Shown here: positions 49,422-57,659 of the stretch, piece after piece
How positions within the stretch are numbered: the first letter of the stretch is position 1
How the letters are laid out: the number at the start of each line of letters is the position of its first letter
Source of the DNA: Bacteroidia bacterium
GTDB lineage: Bacteria; Bacteroidota; Bacteroidia; B-17B0; Aurantibacillaceae
DNA length: 64,000 bases
NCBI GenBank assembly: GCA_026414605.1
Contig: JAOAIP010000064.1
Location: 1 to 64,000, forward strand
Direction: 5' to 3'
Position numbers and translations under genes: made by a program
Notes under the pieces: generated by a model
The model's database searches: none
What the model saw: only the letters and a program-made list of their open reading frames with translations
Told to the model about the DNA's origin: nothing

Positions 49422-49937
49422 ATGTCGGATAAAAAATTGTTATTAAATGCGGAACAAGTGGATTTGAAAATTAAAAGATTAAGTAATGAAGTAGCAGAAA
49501 AATACTACGATGCAAAAGAATTGTATATCTTTGGTATTGATGGACAAGGATATGTGTTGGCAGATAAAGTCAAAAAAGAAATAGAAAACTTGATAGATAT
49601 AAAATTAGTTTTAGGAAAAATAATCATTAATAAAAATGATCCAATTGGAAGTGTAAAGGTAGATAAGCATTTACTCACTAAAATAAAAAATAAAGATGTT
49701 TTACTTATAGATGATGTATTAAATAGTGGGAAAACATTGTTTTATGCAATGCAGGCATTTATAGAAATACCTTTACGTTCATTAAAGGTATTAGTATTAG
49801 TAAATAGAAGTCATCAGCAATTTCCTGTTCATCCAGATTTTGTAGGAATGAGTTTATCTACCACTTATGAAAATCATATTGAAGCAGAATTAAACAATAA
49901 GAAAACTTCTAATGTTTTTTTAGTAAATAAGAAATAG
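49422..49937 (+). CDS. Type I phosphoribosyltransferase-fold protein (PyrR-like)
   Basis: 171 residues from the ATG at 49422; the frame can be extended ten codons back into dapA but the N-terminus then loses sense. PRPP-binding loop VLLIDDVLNSGKT with Asp-97/Asp-98, preceded by LYIFGIDGQGYVLADKV. Size and loop resemble PyrR / hypoxanthine PRTase-like proteins, but the PyrR RNA-binding residues cannot be judged by eye. No pyrimidine genes are near. Specificity open. Confidence 0.8.
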   Translation: MSDKKLLLNAEQVDLKIKRLSNEVAEKYYDAKELYIFGIDGQGYVLADKVKKEIENLIDIKLVLGKIIINKNDPIGSVKVDKHLLTKIKNKDVLLIDDVLNSGKTLFYAMQAFIEIPLRSLKVLVLVNRSHQQFPVHPDFVGMSLSTTYENHIEAELNNKKTSNVFLVNKK

Positions 49938-50190
49938 GATAGATATGAAGAGGCGAGATATATTATAGCACTCACTGGTTTTTAACCCTGAGAGAAGTAA
50001 TTCAACTTCATTTAATGCCTAAAAAGCAGTATTTAATAAGGCATTCAGATATGGTAAGATAGAACACAGATACACAGATGTTACGGATTAACACAGATAA
50101 AAAAATTGTATGAATATTTGTGTTATTCAAATTTTTTGAAATATGAAAGTTTGTTTTTGTTGAAAAATTGCACTTCATGGTTGAAAGTTT
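49938..50190 (+). other. Spacer with ACACAGAT repeats
   Basis: No gene seen. ACACAGAT occurs exactly at 50064-50071, 50072-50079 and 50091-50098, with a variant (ACGGAT) at 50083-50088. A 7-bp inverted pair AATGCCT / AGGCATT at 50014-50020 and 50039-50045 lies upstream but has no T run, so it is a poor terminator. Confidence 0.6.
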
Positions 50191-50655
50191 ATGAGATATA
50201 AAAAAATAATATTACGATTACGAGTAAGCAAAGAAAATTTGTATGATTTGGGATTATATTTATCAATTATTATTGGATGGATAGAAATTATATTTTGGCC
50301 TGATCGTTTTGAAAATAAATGTAATGAGTTTTTTTATATTTTTGTTTTTGGAGTTGTTATTTCATTCTTTTCAATTATTCCAATTTATTATGAATATGAC
50401 GTTAGAAAAGAAAAAGCATTCAGGGCTTATTTGCTTGGGGGTATTCCTGGCAGTTCTTCTATAATATTCATACCATCTTTTATCATTACAATTTCAAAAA
50501 TAATAGATATATTTAGTAATTTATGTTTGAGTTATTGGTTATATAACCACTTTTTGGTTTTTATTGTATTAATTCTATGTTTTGTTATATTTCTATTAAC
50601 GATATATTTATTAGTAAAATTTATTTTGAAGGCAATTGAGCATATGTTCAAATGA
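50191..50655 (+). CDS. Small multi-pass membrane protein, unknown
   Basis: 154 residues. Four hydrophobic segments: about 22-37 (LGLYLSIIIGWIEIIFW), 48-66 (YIFVFGVVISFFSIIP), 88-108 (GSSSIIFIPSFIITISK) and 118-148 (LVFIVLILCFVIFLLTIYLL). A charged loop YEYDVRKEKAFRAY lies between the second and third. No family recognised. Codon use looks coding, but it sits alone among repeats, so acquisition with the repeat island is possible. Confidence 0.55.
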   Translation: MRYKKIILRLRVSKENLYDLGLYLSIIIGWIEIIFWPDRFENKCNEFFYIFVFGVVISFFSIIPIYYEYDVRKEKAFRAYLLGGIPGSSSIIFIPSFIITISKIIDIFSNLCLSYWLYNHFLVFIVLILCFVIFLLTIYLLVKFILKAIEHMFK

Positions 50656-50728
50656 TCAAAAAAAACAAAATATCTTGTATAGCAAGGAGTTTTACATCTA
50701 TGACTCGCAGCGATTTGGTTATTTAAAC

Positions 50729-50987
50729 CTTGGTGAAAAAGCCAAAATTTGCTTTCAAAAATTCTAACAATTATTCCATAAAATCTGCCGAAGGAGGATA
50801 AATATTCACCCTGTTAAATACAGATAAATTTAATAGGGTGAACACTTAATCCCTTCGGGCTAATTTTTTAAAATTAAAACAAGTGCAAGGATTTTTTTAG
50901 GAAGATTTGATAAAACCATTGCACAAAAAGACGAAAAACCCTATTGTGCTTTAATAAATATCAATTGATTAAAGCTTTTTCACCAAG
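50729..50987. repeat. Nested foldback element (MITE-like), about 260 bp
   Basis: Outer arms are a perfect 14-bp inverted repeat: CTTGGTGAAAAAGC at 50729-50742 and GCTTTTTCACCAAG at 50974-50987. Inner arms CACCCTGTTAAAT (50807-50819) and ATTTAATAGGGTG (50828-50840) differ by one base, flanked by CCGAAGGAGG and CCCTTCGGG. No coding frame inside. Its right part (50845-50872) holds copy 2 of the CCCTTCGGG repeat. Confidence 0.7.
50845..50872. repeat. Short CCCTTCGGG-cored repeat, copy 2
   Basis: Reads TTAATCCCTTCGGGCTAATT and continues TTTTAA; matches 31222-31260 on the opposite strand. Lies inside the foldback element. Confidence 0.55.
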
Positions 50988-51000
50988 CCCTTAATTATAA

Positions 51001-51085
51001 AGCGATACGATGGCTGTTTTTTATTTGGATTTGTTTCTAGGATGGAAAAAAGTTTATCTTTACAATACAAAGGAATTCGTACCTA
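51001..51085 (+). repeat. REP-like dispersed repeat, copy B
   Basis: Reads AGCGATACGATGG, TTATTTGGATTTG, then TTTACAATACAAAGGAATTCG and TACCTACTATA; aligns with copy A (29530-29625) and copy C (56461-56555). It abuts the stop codon of the convergent pseudouridine synthase gene. Together with the foldback element it accounts for most of the 430-base gap from 50656. Confidence 0.65.
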
Positions 51086-51967
51086 CTATAACATTTTCAA
51101 AAAATTAACTTCTTTTTCAGTTAAAAATCTCCATTTACCACGAGGTAAATTCTTTTTAGTGAGTCCTGCATACATTACTCTATCCAATTTTATGACATCG
51201 TATCCTAAATGTTCAAATATTCTACGAATGATTCTATTTTTTCCACTATGAATTTGTATCCCTAATTCATTTTTTTTGCCCATTACATAACTCAATGCAT
51301 CGGGTTTGATAAATCCATCTTCCAATTCAATTCCGTTGATTAATTTTTCAAAATCACTTCCTGAAAAATTTCTATCAAGAGTGACGTGATACAGTTTAGG
51401 AACATTGGATTTTGGATGCATTAATTTATCTGCTAATTCTCCATCATTTGTAAATAGTAGCAAACCAGTAGTTTGTCTATCTAATCTTCCTACCGGAAAA
51501 ACTCTTTCTTTCACTGCATCTTTAATTAATTCCATTACTGTTTTTCTATTTTGAGGGTCTTTTGTGGTAGTTAAATAATCTTTGGGTTTATTTAATAAAA
51601 TGTAAACTTTTTTCTCATTTTTAATTTTTTGTCCTTCCACTTCTACAATATCTGTTGGTTTTACTTTGTATCCAAGAGTGGTTATAGTTTCTCCATTTAC
51701 TTTTACAACGCCTGCTTCAATCAACTTATCTGCCTCACGTCTTGAGCAAATTCCTGCATTGGCAATGTATTTATTTAAACGCACTGTACCATCAGAAGGT
51801 TTTTCAACATCATTGGTTTTGTTAGTTCGCTTAGTACGATTGGAAAACTTGAAATTGTCTTTCTTTCCTTCATAAGATTTTTTATCAGTTTTCTTATTAT
51901 TTGAAAACTTTTTATTTTTATCACTTTGATTTTTGGTTTTATTTTTGTTATTGTTTTTATTGTACAT
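51086..51967 (-). CDS. RluB/RsuA-family pseudouridine synthase with Lys/Asn-rich N-terminal extension
   Basis: 293 residues. The first 60 or so are almost only Asn, Lys, Asp, Ser and Thr (MYNKNNNKNKTKNQSDKN and so on), a disordered tail common in Bacteroidota RluB-like enzymes. An S4 RNA-binding domain follows (VRLNKYIANAGICSRREADK). The catalytic domain has Asp-163 in FPVGRLDRQTTGLLLFTN and the C-terminal KNRIIRRIFEHLGY. It should isomerise a uridine in 23S or 16S rRNA; the exact site is unclear, so no symbol is given. Start context CT-ATG. Confidence 0.9.
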   Translation of the reverse strand: MYNKNNNKNKTKNQSDKNKKFSNNKKTDKKSYEGKKDNFKFSNRTKRTNKTNDVEKPSDGTVRLNKYIANAGICSRREADKLIEAGVVKVNGETITTLGYKVKPTDIVEVEGQKIKNEKKVYILLNKPKDYLTTTKDPQNRKTVMELIKDAVKERVFPVGRLDRQTTGLLLFTNDGELADKLMHPKSNVPKLYHVTLDRNFSGSDFEKLINGIELEDGFIKPDALSYVMGKKNELGIQIHSGKNRIIRRIFEHLGYDVIKLDRVMYAGLTKKNLPRGKWRFLTEKEVNFLKML

Positions 51968-52107
51968 AGGTTTTGTTTTTTTAGGAGGTTATTTGTTTTA
52001 ATGTAATTTATTTTTGAATAATTTATACTTCGTTGAAAAATAGTACAAAGACGATACAGATTTTACATATTGGAACAGTTTTTTATTCTATGTTTTTTGT
52101 TAAGATT
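51968..52107. other. AT-rich spacer upstream of the pseudouridine synthase gene
   Basis: Upstream region of the minus-strand pseudouridine synthase gene. TATTTTTC on the minus strand at 52042-52035 is a weak -7 candidate. Nothing else is recognised before the dispersed repeat at 52108. Confidence 0.4.
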
Positions 52108-52260
52108 ATATTTTATCGCTAAGAACATATTAGTAAAAAGTGAAAAGTTTAAAGTTTGAAAGTAAAAGGAAATATTTTCAATATAATGATGTGGTGTTTT
52201 AATACTTTTCACTTTGAATTTTCAACTAATTATTGCCTTTGTGATTAAGTTTGAAGTGTT
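52108..52260. repeat. 145-bp dispersed repeat, copy 2 (inverted relative to copy 1)
   Basis: Reverse complement of 43245-43391 with roughly 90 percent identity by eye over the core. Shared blocks are ATTAGTAAAAAGTGAAAAG, TTTGAAAGTAAAAGGAAATA, CAATATAATGATG and the end TTGAAGTGTT. It lies between the pseudouridine synthase and PBP genes. Confidence 0.8.
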
Positions 52261-52286
52261 GATCTGTAAGAATATAGTTATTAAAA

Positions 52287-54545
52287 TTATTCAAACCAAT
52301 CTCTTGCTTTTGTATCAATATTGTGGTCTGCATTTTTATCATATTTTGAACAATCTAATTCTATGTTTCCGAGATTAGAAGGTTTTTCAAAATCGCCTTG
52401 AGATACTTTTAAGGATTTATCGGCATACACTTTTTGAAAAAATTTAGCCCAAATTGGCAATGCCATAGAAGCCCCTTGTCCCATTTCTAATGTATTAAAG
52501 TGAATGCTTCGTTCATCCCCACCTACCCACGATCCTGCGGCTAATTCAGGCGTAAGTCCAATGAACCATCCATCCGAGTTATTTTGTGTAGTTCCTGTTT
52601 TTCCTGCAATAGGATTTCTCAATCCATATTTATACCGCAATCTTACACCTGTACCATAATCTACTACTCCACGCATTAGTTGAATCATCACATACGCTTT
52701 ATCTTCGCTGAATACTTCATTTGTTTTTGGAATAAATTGTTCTAATACTTTTCCATTTTTATCTTCTATACGAGTAATAAAAATTGGTTCTATGTAAGTT
52801 CCTTTATTTGCAAAGGTTGAATTAGCCCCTACCATTTCATAAAGAGAAATATCTGCAGTACCTAAACATAAAGAAGGCACTTCAGGTAAATCAGAAGTAA
52901 TCCCTAATCTTCTTGCTAACTGAACTACTGCGTGGGGACCAAATTGTTTCATTAGCCAAGCGGATATATAGTTGATAGAATTGGCTAAAGCGTATCGTAA
53001 TGTTACTAATTTTCCTGTTCCTTTTTCTCCATCGGCATTGTCGGGGCACCATTCGCGTCCTAAATCATCTGTAATACAAGTACGAACATTCGGTACTTGA
53101 TAACAAGGTGAATATCCTTCTTGAATAGCCAATGCATATACAATGGGCTTAAAAGTAGAACCTACTTGGCGTTTAGATAGTTTTACGTGGTCATATTTAA
53201 AGTGTTTGTGATTGATGCCGCCTACCCATGCTTTTATATAACCTGTTTGTGGTTCCATTGCCATAAAGCCACATTGTAAAAATGTTTTGTAATAACGAAT
53301 GCTATCCCAGGGGGTCATTACTGTGTCTTTTTCTCCATCAAGGGTATACACTCTCATAGGTGTTTTTTGGTGGAATGTTTTGAGTATATCTTCTTCTTTC
53401 CAACCTTGCTTTTTAAGTTCTCTATATCTATCCGAACGTTTGGCAGATGTCAAAAGAATATCTTCAATTTCTTGTTTAGTTAAATTCCAAGCAAAAGGGG
53501 CATTTCGTTTGTTTTTGCATTCTTTGAAAAATGCAATTTGTAAATCACGCATATGTTCTTGTACGGCTTGTTCTGCATACAACTGCATCCGAGAATCAAT
53601 GGTGGTATAAATTTTTAATCCATCTTTGTATAAATTATAAGGTTCTCCTGTTTCAGGATTAATATGATTTTTGCACCAATCTTTTAAGAAATACTCTCTT
53701 ATGTATTCTCTAAAATAAGTAGCCAATCCTTCATTGTGGCTTTCTGGATTAAATTTTAATCCTAAAGGTAATTTTTGCAATGAATCGTACATTTGAGGTG
53801 TAATAAATTTGTACTTTTTCATTTGTGCTAATACTACATTTCGTCTTTTTAAGGTTCTTTCAGGGAATCGTATAGGGTTGTACAAAGAAGGATTTTGAGC
53901 CATTCCAACTAACATAGCAGATTGTGTAATGTTTAAACTATCGGGGGTAGTGCTAAAATAAATTTTTGCAGCCGATTTAATACCTACAGCCAAATTTAAA
54001 AAGTCAAAACGATTTAAGTACATTGTTAATATCTCTTCTTTGGTATAATTTCTTTCTAAACGAATAGCAATAATCCATTCTTTTATTTTTCTTAATATCA
54101 ATTGAGGTTTAGATAGTTTTTCTCGGGGAAACATCATTTTGGCTAATTGTTGCGTCAAGGTACTTCCCCCTCCTTTTGAATTTCCTGTAATTACACCATA
54201 AGCAGAACGGAATAATGCTTTAATATCAACGCCACTGTGTTCATTAAATCGTATGTCTTCGGTGGCTAAAAGTGCTTTTACTAACCAAGGGCTTAATTCT
54301 TTGTATTCCGCATTCACTCTGTTTTCAGCATAATATTTTCCAATAATTTTTCCATCAGAACTCAAAATAACTGTGGCTATATTACTTTTAGGATTTTGTA
54401 ATTCTTCAACACTGGGGAGTTTCCCAAAAATATCTTTTGAAGTTAAAAAAGCAATAAAAAATAAAATTAAAAAAGGTGCCCATACTAAAATCCAAATCCA
54501 TATGGGCGAAAAAGGTAGTTTTTTGGATTGTTTTTTTTCAGACAT
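52287..54545 (-). CDS. Class A penicillin-binding protein (PBP1A type)
   Basis: 752 residues. One N-terminal membrane helix (WIWILVWAPFLILFFIAFL). The GT51 glycosyltransferase domain has ATEDIRFNEHSGVD and GGGSTLTQQLAKMMF. The transpeptidase domain has the Ser-463 nucleophile in VGSTFKP (SxxK, Lys-466), the SxN motif in ANSINY and Lys-649 in KTGTTQNNSDGWF. It polymerises and cross-links peptidoglycan in the periplasm. All catalytic motifs are intact. Probably monocistronic, with its own -7 box upstream. Confidence 0.95.
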   Translation of the reverse strand: MSEKKQSKKLPFSPIWIWILVWAPFLILFFIAFLTSKDIFGKLPSVEELQNPKSNIATVILSSDGKIIGKYYAENRVNAEYKELSPWLVKALLATEDIRFNEHSGVDIKALFRSAYGVITGNSKGGGSTLTQQLAKMMFPREKLSKPQLILRKIKEWIIAIRLERNYTKEEILTMYLNRFDFLNLAVGIKSAAKIYFSTTPDSLNITQSAMLVGMAQNPSLYNPIRFPERTLKRRNVVLAQMKKYKFITPQMYDSLQKLPLGLKFNPESHNEGLATYFREYIREYFLKDWCKNHINPETGEPYNLYKDGLKIYTTIDSRMQLYAEQAVQEHMRDLQIAFFKECKNKRNAPFAWNLTKQEIEDILLTSAKRSDRYRELKKQGWKEEDILKTFHQKTPMRVYTLDGEKDTVMTPWDSIRYYKTFLQCGFMAMEPQTGYIKAWVGGINHKHFKYDHVKLSKRQVGSTFKPIVYALAIQEGYSPCYQVPNVRTCITDDLGREWCPDNADGEKGTGKLVTLRYALANSINYISAWLMKQFGPHAVVQLARRLGITSDLPEVPSLCLGTADISLYEMVGANSTFANKGTYIEPIFITRIEDKNGKVLEQFIPKTNEVFSEDKAYVMIQLMRGVVDYGTGVRLRYKYGLRNPIAGKTGTTQNNSDGWFIGLTPELAAGSWVGGDERSIHFNTLEMGQGASMALPIWAKFFQKVYADKSLKVSQGDFEKPSNLGNIELDCSKYDKNADHNIDTKARDWFE

Positions 54546-54565
54546 AATTTAAAAATAATGCAGTG

Positions 54566-54573
54566 CAAATGTA
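54566..54573 (-). promoter_or_regulatory. Candidate -7 box of the PBP gene
   Basis: Minus strand 54573-54566 reads TACATTTG, matching TAnnTTTG, 21 bases before the ATG at 54545. No TTTG at the expected -33 distance. Confidence 0.45.
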
Positions 54574-54718
54574 CATATTAATGTTGAAGATAGGATTGAA
54601 AACATCGTTAATTAAATAAAAAATGATTCGGAAAGCATGAATTAAATAAAATAGAAGAATGGTTAATAAGATCTATATAGTAAACTTAGTAATACGTGCA
54701 ATTTGATAAAAAAATATG

Positions 54719-54726
54719 TATATTTG
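54719..54726 (+). promoter_or_regulatory. -7 box of the Asp-box T9SS gene
   Basis: TATATTTG at 54719-54726 followed by CAAC, 25 bases before the ATG at 54751. The -33 element is not clear (TTTG at 54702 is too close). It lies inside the longer TTG-initiated frame from 54703, which is therefore rejected. Confidence 0.55.
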
Positions 54727-54750
54727 CAACAAACTTTAAAATTCAAAACT

Positions 54751-56151
54751 ATGAAAAAACAAGTATTAACTATCCTTTCAACAGGACTAAGTGCTATGGC
54801 ACTTGCACAAACACCCACTCCATCTCCTTTTTGGAGTATCATTCAAAACCCAATGTGGCCTGTAACATCAGGAGGCGTTCGTTATATGGATGCGGTTAAC
54901 CAAAATGTGGTTTGGTGTACAGGTTATGATGGTATGGCACCTGGACTTGCTTACAATTTCTTTGCTCGTACTATTGATGGAGGAAATACTTGGAACAATG
55001 GAAATGTATTTGCGGATACAAATACTTATATTATTTCAAACATAGAAGGCGTAAATGACACTATAGCATGGGTTTCTGCCTATATGAAATCTTCAGGAGA
55101 CCGAGGGGTTCTTTACTATACTACGAATGGGGGTACTACTTGGCAACAAGGTAGTGACTCTACTATGTTTCAAGTGGCTGGAGAATCATTTGCTAATGTA
55201 GTATGTTTCTTAACTCCTTCTGTTGGAATTGCAATGGGTGACCCAATTTCATCTAATGGCGGAAAACATGAAATATATAGAACAGTTGATGGCGGTGCTA
55301 CTTGGACATTAGTACCTGGTTCTAATATACCTACACCATTATCTGGTGAATATGGATTAACTAATGTTTATACCAAAGTAGATGGGGTTTCAACTCATAT
55401 GTGGTTTGGTACTAACAAAAGAAGGATTTTTTATACTAAAAATGCAGGACAAACTTGGTCTGTTTCTGTTTTAACGGGTGCTCCAACGAGTATGAATGTA
55501 AATGATATTGCTTTTACAGATACTTTAAATGGCTTGGCACTGGGTTCAGTAGTAAGTGGGACAACTGTCACTCATTATTTATTTAAAACTATAGATGGTG
55601 GATCAACTTGGACACAAATTACACCTTTAGATCCTAATTTAGGATTTAATGATTTATGTGCTATTCCTGGTACCACTTGGTTTGCCTCTGTTGGTGCAGG
55701 AACGGGAAATCAAGTGATTTCTTATTCTACAAATCATGGAACTACTTGGAATAGTTGGGGAGGTAGTAATGTACAATACCTTGCTATTGATTTTGTAAAT
55801 AATCAAACAGGATGGGCTGGAGGATTTGAAGACCAAGTGCAAGTAGATGGAGGCATTTACAAGTATTCTGGGGCACCATTAGGATTTAATACAGTTTCTG
55901 TTATTCCACGCAATTTAAATGTTTATCCTAATCCAAGTAATGGTGAAATCAATATTAAATTACCTGTTGCTAAAAAAGGAATGGAGTTGCAAGTTATCAA
56001 TACTCTCGGACAAGTAGTTCACAAAGAAAATATCATCAATATCTATCCTGGTAGCGATTACAAACTTAAATTAAATGTTCCCGCAGGTGTTTATGTTATT
56101 AAAATGAATGTGGATAATGAAGTATTTATCAATAAAATTAGTGTTGAGTAA
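54751..56151 (+). CDS. Secreted Asp-box (BNR/sortilin-like) beta-propeller protein with T9SS domain
   Basis: 466 residues from the ATG at 54751 (AACT-ATG). Signal peptide to about residue 20 (AMALAQT). At least six Asp-box motifs: TIDGGNTW, TTNGGTTW, TVDGGATW, TKNAGQTW, TIDGGSTW and STNHGTTW, with regular spacing, as in sialidase, Ycf48 and VPS10-type propellers. No sialidase catalytic residues are evident. From about residue 390 a type A T9SS domain follows (LNVYPNPSNGEINI, VPAGVYVIKMNV). Likely a surface or secreted binding protein; ligand unknown. Own promoter and strong terminator. Confidence 0.88.
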   Translation: MKKQVLTILSTGLSAMALAQTPTPSPFWSIIQNPMWPVTSGGVRYMDAVNQNVVWCTGYDGMAPGLAYNFFARTIDGGNTWNNGNVFADTNTYIISNIEGVNDTIAWVSAYMKSSGDRGVLYYTTNGGTTWQQGSDSTMFQVAGESFANVVCFLTPSVGIAMGDPISSNGGKHEIYRTVDGGATWTLVPGSNIPTPLSGEYGLTNVYTKVDGVSTHMWFGTNKRRIFYTKNAGQTWSVSVLTGAPTSMNVNDIAFTDTLNGLALGSVVSGTTVTHYLFKTIDGGSTWTQITPLDPNLGFNDLCAIPGTTWFASVGAGTGNQVISYSTNHGTTWNSWGGSNVQYLAIDFVNNQTGWAGGFEDQVQVDGGIYKYSGAPLGFNTVSVIPRNLNVYPNPSNGEINIKLPVAKKGMELQVINTLGQVVHKENIINIYPGSDYKLKLNVPAGVYVIKMNVDNEVFINKISVE

Positions 56152-56174
56152 TCAATAAAAAATTGTTATTAACT

Positions 56175-56206
56175 AAAAAGCCACTCTTCAATGGAGTGGC
56201 TTTTTT
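56175..56206 (+). terminator. Rho-independent terminator of the Asp-box gene
   Basis: AAAAAGCCACTC at 56175-56186 pairs with GAGTGGCTTTTT at 56194-56205 around a 7-base loop, with a T run of six. Confidence 0.9.
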
Positions 56207-56345
56207 ATTTGTGATTTTGAGAATTGAAACGGTTAATTCTATTTTTGAAGTTATAAATAGGATTTTTAACTGAGTAGAATTTGAGTGTAAATTGATTTTT
56301 AGTTTTTTAAAGTGAGACGCAATTGTTTTTGTTATTTACATAATT

Positions 56346-56400
56346 TTTCAATTCCGTAGGAATAGAAGATATTGTAGCAATGGACTTTAAGTCTATTGAC
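56346..56400 (-). repeat. REP-like dispersed repeat, inverted copy D
   Basis: Reads ATTCCGTAGGAATAG, TTGTAGCAATGGACTTTAAG; its complement aligns with the right part of copy C (56503-56555), giving arms about 100 bases apart. The GGACTNNAAGTC core is a small hairpin in both. Confidence 0.6.
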
Positions 56401-56460
56401 CAAAAGGAAAAAACAAAATGAGTTCCATAGAAACGAATCATTTTTGATGATTAAATATGA

Positions 56461-56555
56461 ACCGATCCGATGGATCTTTGTTGGGATTGGATTTATTTCG
56501 GACGGACTGAAGTCCATTCTTACAACACCATGGGAGTCGTGCCTATGGCACTTTT
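56461..56555 (+). repeat. REP-like dispersed repeat, copy C
   Basis: Reads ACCGATCCGATGG, ATTGGATTTATTTCGGACGG, ACTGAAGTCCATTCTTACAA, then GAGTCGTGCCTATGGCAC. Forms an inverted pair with 56346-56400 and matches copies A and B elsewhere. With copy D it accounts for much of the 456-base gap 56152-56607; the stretch 56207-56345 holds nothing I recognise. Confidence 0.65.
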
Positions 56556-56607
56556 AAATTTTTTATAGATACTTAAAAAAGAATTTGATTAAAAAATAAA
56601 GTTATGA

Positions 56608-57216
56608 TTACCAAGAACATTTACAGGGAGGTGAAAAATAAATTTTAGTATTAGGTAAAAGGGATTGAATATAATTTTGTTGTTGTTCGTTGAGTAAAAT
56701 ACTTCGTACATCCATTTTTTTGAGATTTTCAAGATGACTCATTGTTGGTGGAAAATAAGATAAGTTATTATCCCATAAATCCAGAACTTGTAATTTTTTT
56801 AATTGTCCGATTTCATCAGGGATGCTGTCAATATCGTTTTGATTTAAATTTAAATAATACAAATGTTGTAATTTCCCAATACTTTTAGGGATTTTAGTGA
56901 GTTGACATTTACTACAAGAAAGATATTGAAGTAAAGATAATTCACCAATTTCTTCGGGAACTTCTTTGATATTATTTTTACTTAAATCAAGGTATTGTAA
57001 ATTTTTTAAAGATAATATCTCCTTAGGGAATGCTTTGTATTTCTTTTTTCGTAAAACTAATTTATAAACTTTATCAGGTTCTTTTAAGGCAGAGTCCAAA
57101 TCAGTATATGTCTTGGCTTTCATTAAAGAGATAGAATCTAATAACATCAAAGAAGAATGTTGTGCCATTATTGACAGGAATGAAAGGCAAGATAGAATAC
57201 TAATTAAATACTTCAT
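56608..57216 (-). CDS. Leucine-rich repeat protein, periplasmic
   Basis: 202 residues. Signal peptide to about residue 18 (LSIMAQH). Five LRR units with the bacterial pattern, for example LKNLQYLDLSKNNIKEVPEE, LSLLQYLSCSKCQLTKIPKS and LQHLYYLNLNQNDIDSIPDE. A CxC lies near the end. Probably a protein-protein interaction module; partner unknown. Last gene of the minus-strand series, 14 bases after the RidA-family gene. Confidence 0.88.
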   Translation of the reverse strand: MKYLISILSCLSFLSIMAQHSSLMLLDSISLMKAKTYTDLDSALKEPDKVYKLVLRKKKYKAFPKEILSLKNLQYLDLSKNNIKEVPEEIGELSLLQYLSCSKCQLTKIPKSIGKLQHLYYLNLNQNDIDSIPDEIGQLKKLQVLDLWDNNLSYFPPTMSHLENLKKMDVRSILLNEQQQNYIQSLLPNTKIYFSPPCKCSW

Positions 57217-57230
57217 ATCTCTTGATAAAA

Positions 57231-57647
57231 TTAAATAGTTGCTATGACTTTTAATTCAATGGCAATGGGCGTTGGGAGGGCATTGACTTCAACGGTTGTG
57301 CGACAAGGAGGATTTTCTTTAAAATACTCTGCCCAAATTTTGTTGAATATCTTAAAATCATCTTTCATATTAGTTAGAAATACAGTAACATCTACTACTT
57401 TGTCCAAACTGCTTCCGGCTTCTTCTAAAACATACTTGACATTTTGAAATACACTGTGTGCTTGTTTTTCTATATCATAACTTACTACATTCCCTTGTTC
57501 ATCAAGGATAACACCGGGAATGTTTTTACTTCCTCTTTCACGAGGTCCAATGCCACTCAAAAACAAAAGATTTCCAACTCTCTTGGCGTGTGGATACAAC
57601 CCTACTGGTTCTGGTGCTTTGGATGAATGGATATTATTGTTTTCCAT
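57231..57647 (-). CDS. RidA-family protein, 2-aminomuconate deaminase-like
   Basis: 138 residues. Starts SSKAPEPVGLYPHAKRVGN, then LFLSGIGPRERGSKNIPGV, VVDVTVFLTNMKDDF and PCRTTVEVNALPTPIAIELK. The insertion GPRERGSKNIPGV distinguishes the aminomuconate deaminase branch (kynurenine/3-hydroxyanthranilate breakdown) from housekeeping RidA. No other kynurenine genes are in the window, so the role is inferred from motifs alone. Starts 12 bases after the DUF4139 gene. Confidence 0.82.
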   Translation of the reverse strand: MENNNIHSSKAPEPVGLYPHAKRVGNLLFLSGIGPRERGSKNIPGVILDEQGNVVSYDIEKQAHSVFQNVKYVLEEAGSSLDKVVDVTVFLTNMKDDFKIFNKIWAEYFKENPPCRTTVEVNALPTPIAIELKVIATI

Positions 57648-57659
57648 AATTTTTTGTTT

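Noticed and set aside
50014-50045. Terminator for the dapA-PRTase unit
   Set aside because: The inverted pair has only 7 bp, an 18-base loop and no T run.
54703-54750. N-terminal extension of the Asp-box protein frame
   Set aside because: It spans the -7 box TATATTTG; the ATG at 54751 gives a proper signal peptide.
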